From: Nephromyces sp. MM_2019
Taxonomy: Eukaryota > Apicomplexa > Aconoidasida > Nephromycida
Direction of reading: 5' to 3'
Assembly (NCBI GenBank): GCA_015657535.1
Contig: JADHZB010000723.1
Location: 38,814 to 102,813, forward strand
Length of the DNA: 64,000 nt
Shown: in pieces, positions 63,941 through 64,000 of the stretch
Position numbering within the stretch: the first letter of the stretch is position 1
Layout: each line of letters opens with the position of its first letter
Notes under the pieces: model-generated
Database searches by the model: none
Told to the model about the DNA's origin: nothing
What the model saw: only the letters and a program-made list of their open reading frames with translations
Program-made: the position numbers and the translations under genes

Positions 63941-64000
63941 GTGTGTGTGTAAATCTGTGCATGTGTGTGTAAATCTGTGCATGTGTGTGTAAATCTGTGC
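63941..64000. repeat. 20-bp tandem repeat at the right edge
   Basis: Three copies of atgtgtgtgtaaatctgtgc (the first begins with g), reaching the end of the window, so the array may be longer. It lies in the dynein intron after 63528. Confidence 0.95.

Overview
The window is nuclear DNA from a eukaryote, most likely a protist with a large, intron-rich genome. Genes have GT-AG introns, often 0.4-2 kb long, coding sequence covers only about a fifth of the window, and all recognisable proteins are eukaryotic (ISWI remodeller, RRP8, eS28, IMP3, cytoplasmic dynein heavy chain). Cytoplasmic dynein excludes land plants and red algae. Together with the acylated MORN-repeat protein it would suit an alveolate or another flagellated protist, but the lineage cannot be fixed from this sequence alone. 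UAG, UAA and UGA are all used as stops, so the code looks standard.

Layout: 1-11.7 kb, minus strand, an ISWI-type SNF2 ATPase in 16 exons whose 3' end runs off the left edge. 12-17.4 kb has no recognised gene but a long CT tract. 17.5-24.4 kb, plus strand, RRP8 rRNA methyltransferase in 7 exons. 24.4-28.5 kb has no recognised gene. 28.5-31.3 kb, minus strand, an intronless gene for a 950-residue protein with a LOTUS/OST-HTH domain at each end. 31.3-39 kb has no recognised gene. 39.0-42.95 kb, plus strand, a MORN-repeat protein with an MGC N-terminus in 8 exons. 45.1-45.3 kb, minus strand, ribosomal protein eS28. 48.8-50.8 kb, plus strand, the U3 snoRNP protein IMP3 in 4 exons. 52.2-53.4 kb, minus strand, a tentative three-exon gene of unknown function. 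55.4 kb to the right edge, plus strand, the first 7 exons of a cytoplasmic dynein 1 heavy chain.

Exon boundaries of the recognised genes were worked out by hand from splice consensus, reading phase and remembered family patterns; every junction given keeps the frame. There is no operon-like order. RRP8, eS28 and IMP3 all serve ribosome production, ISWI acts on chromatin, the LOTUS protein probably on RNA, and the MORN protein and dynein on membrane or cytoskeleton.

The most interesting non-coding feature is in the introns. ISWI and dynein introns are packed with GT and CA tracts, and several carry a GU-rich block near one end and a CA-rich block near the other, which could pair in the pre-mRNA. 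The introns of the genes between them are ordinary AT-rich sequence.
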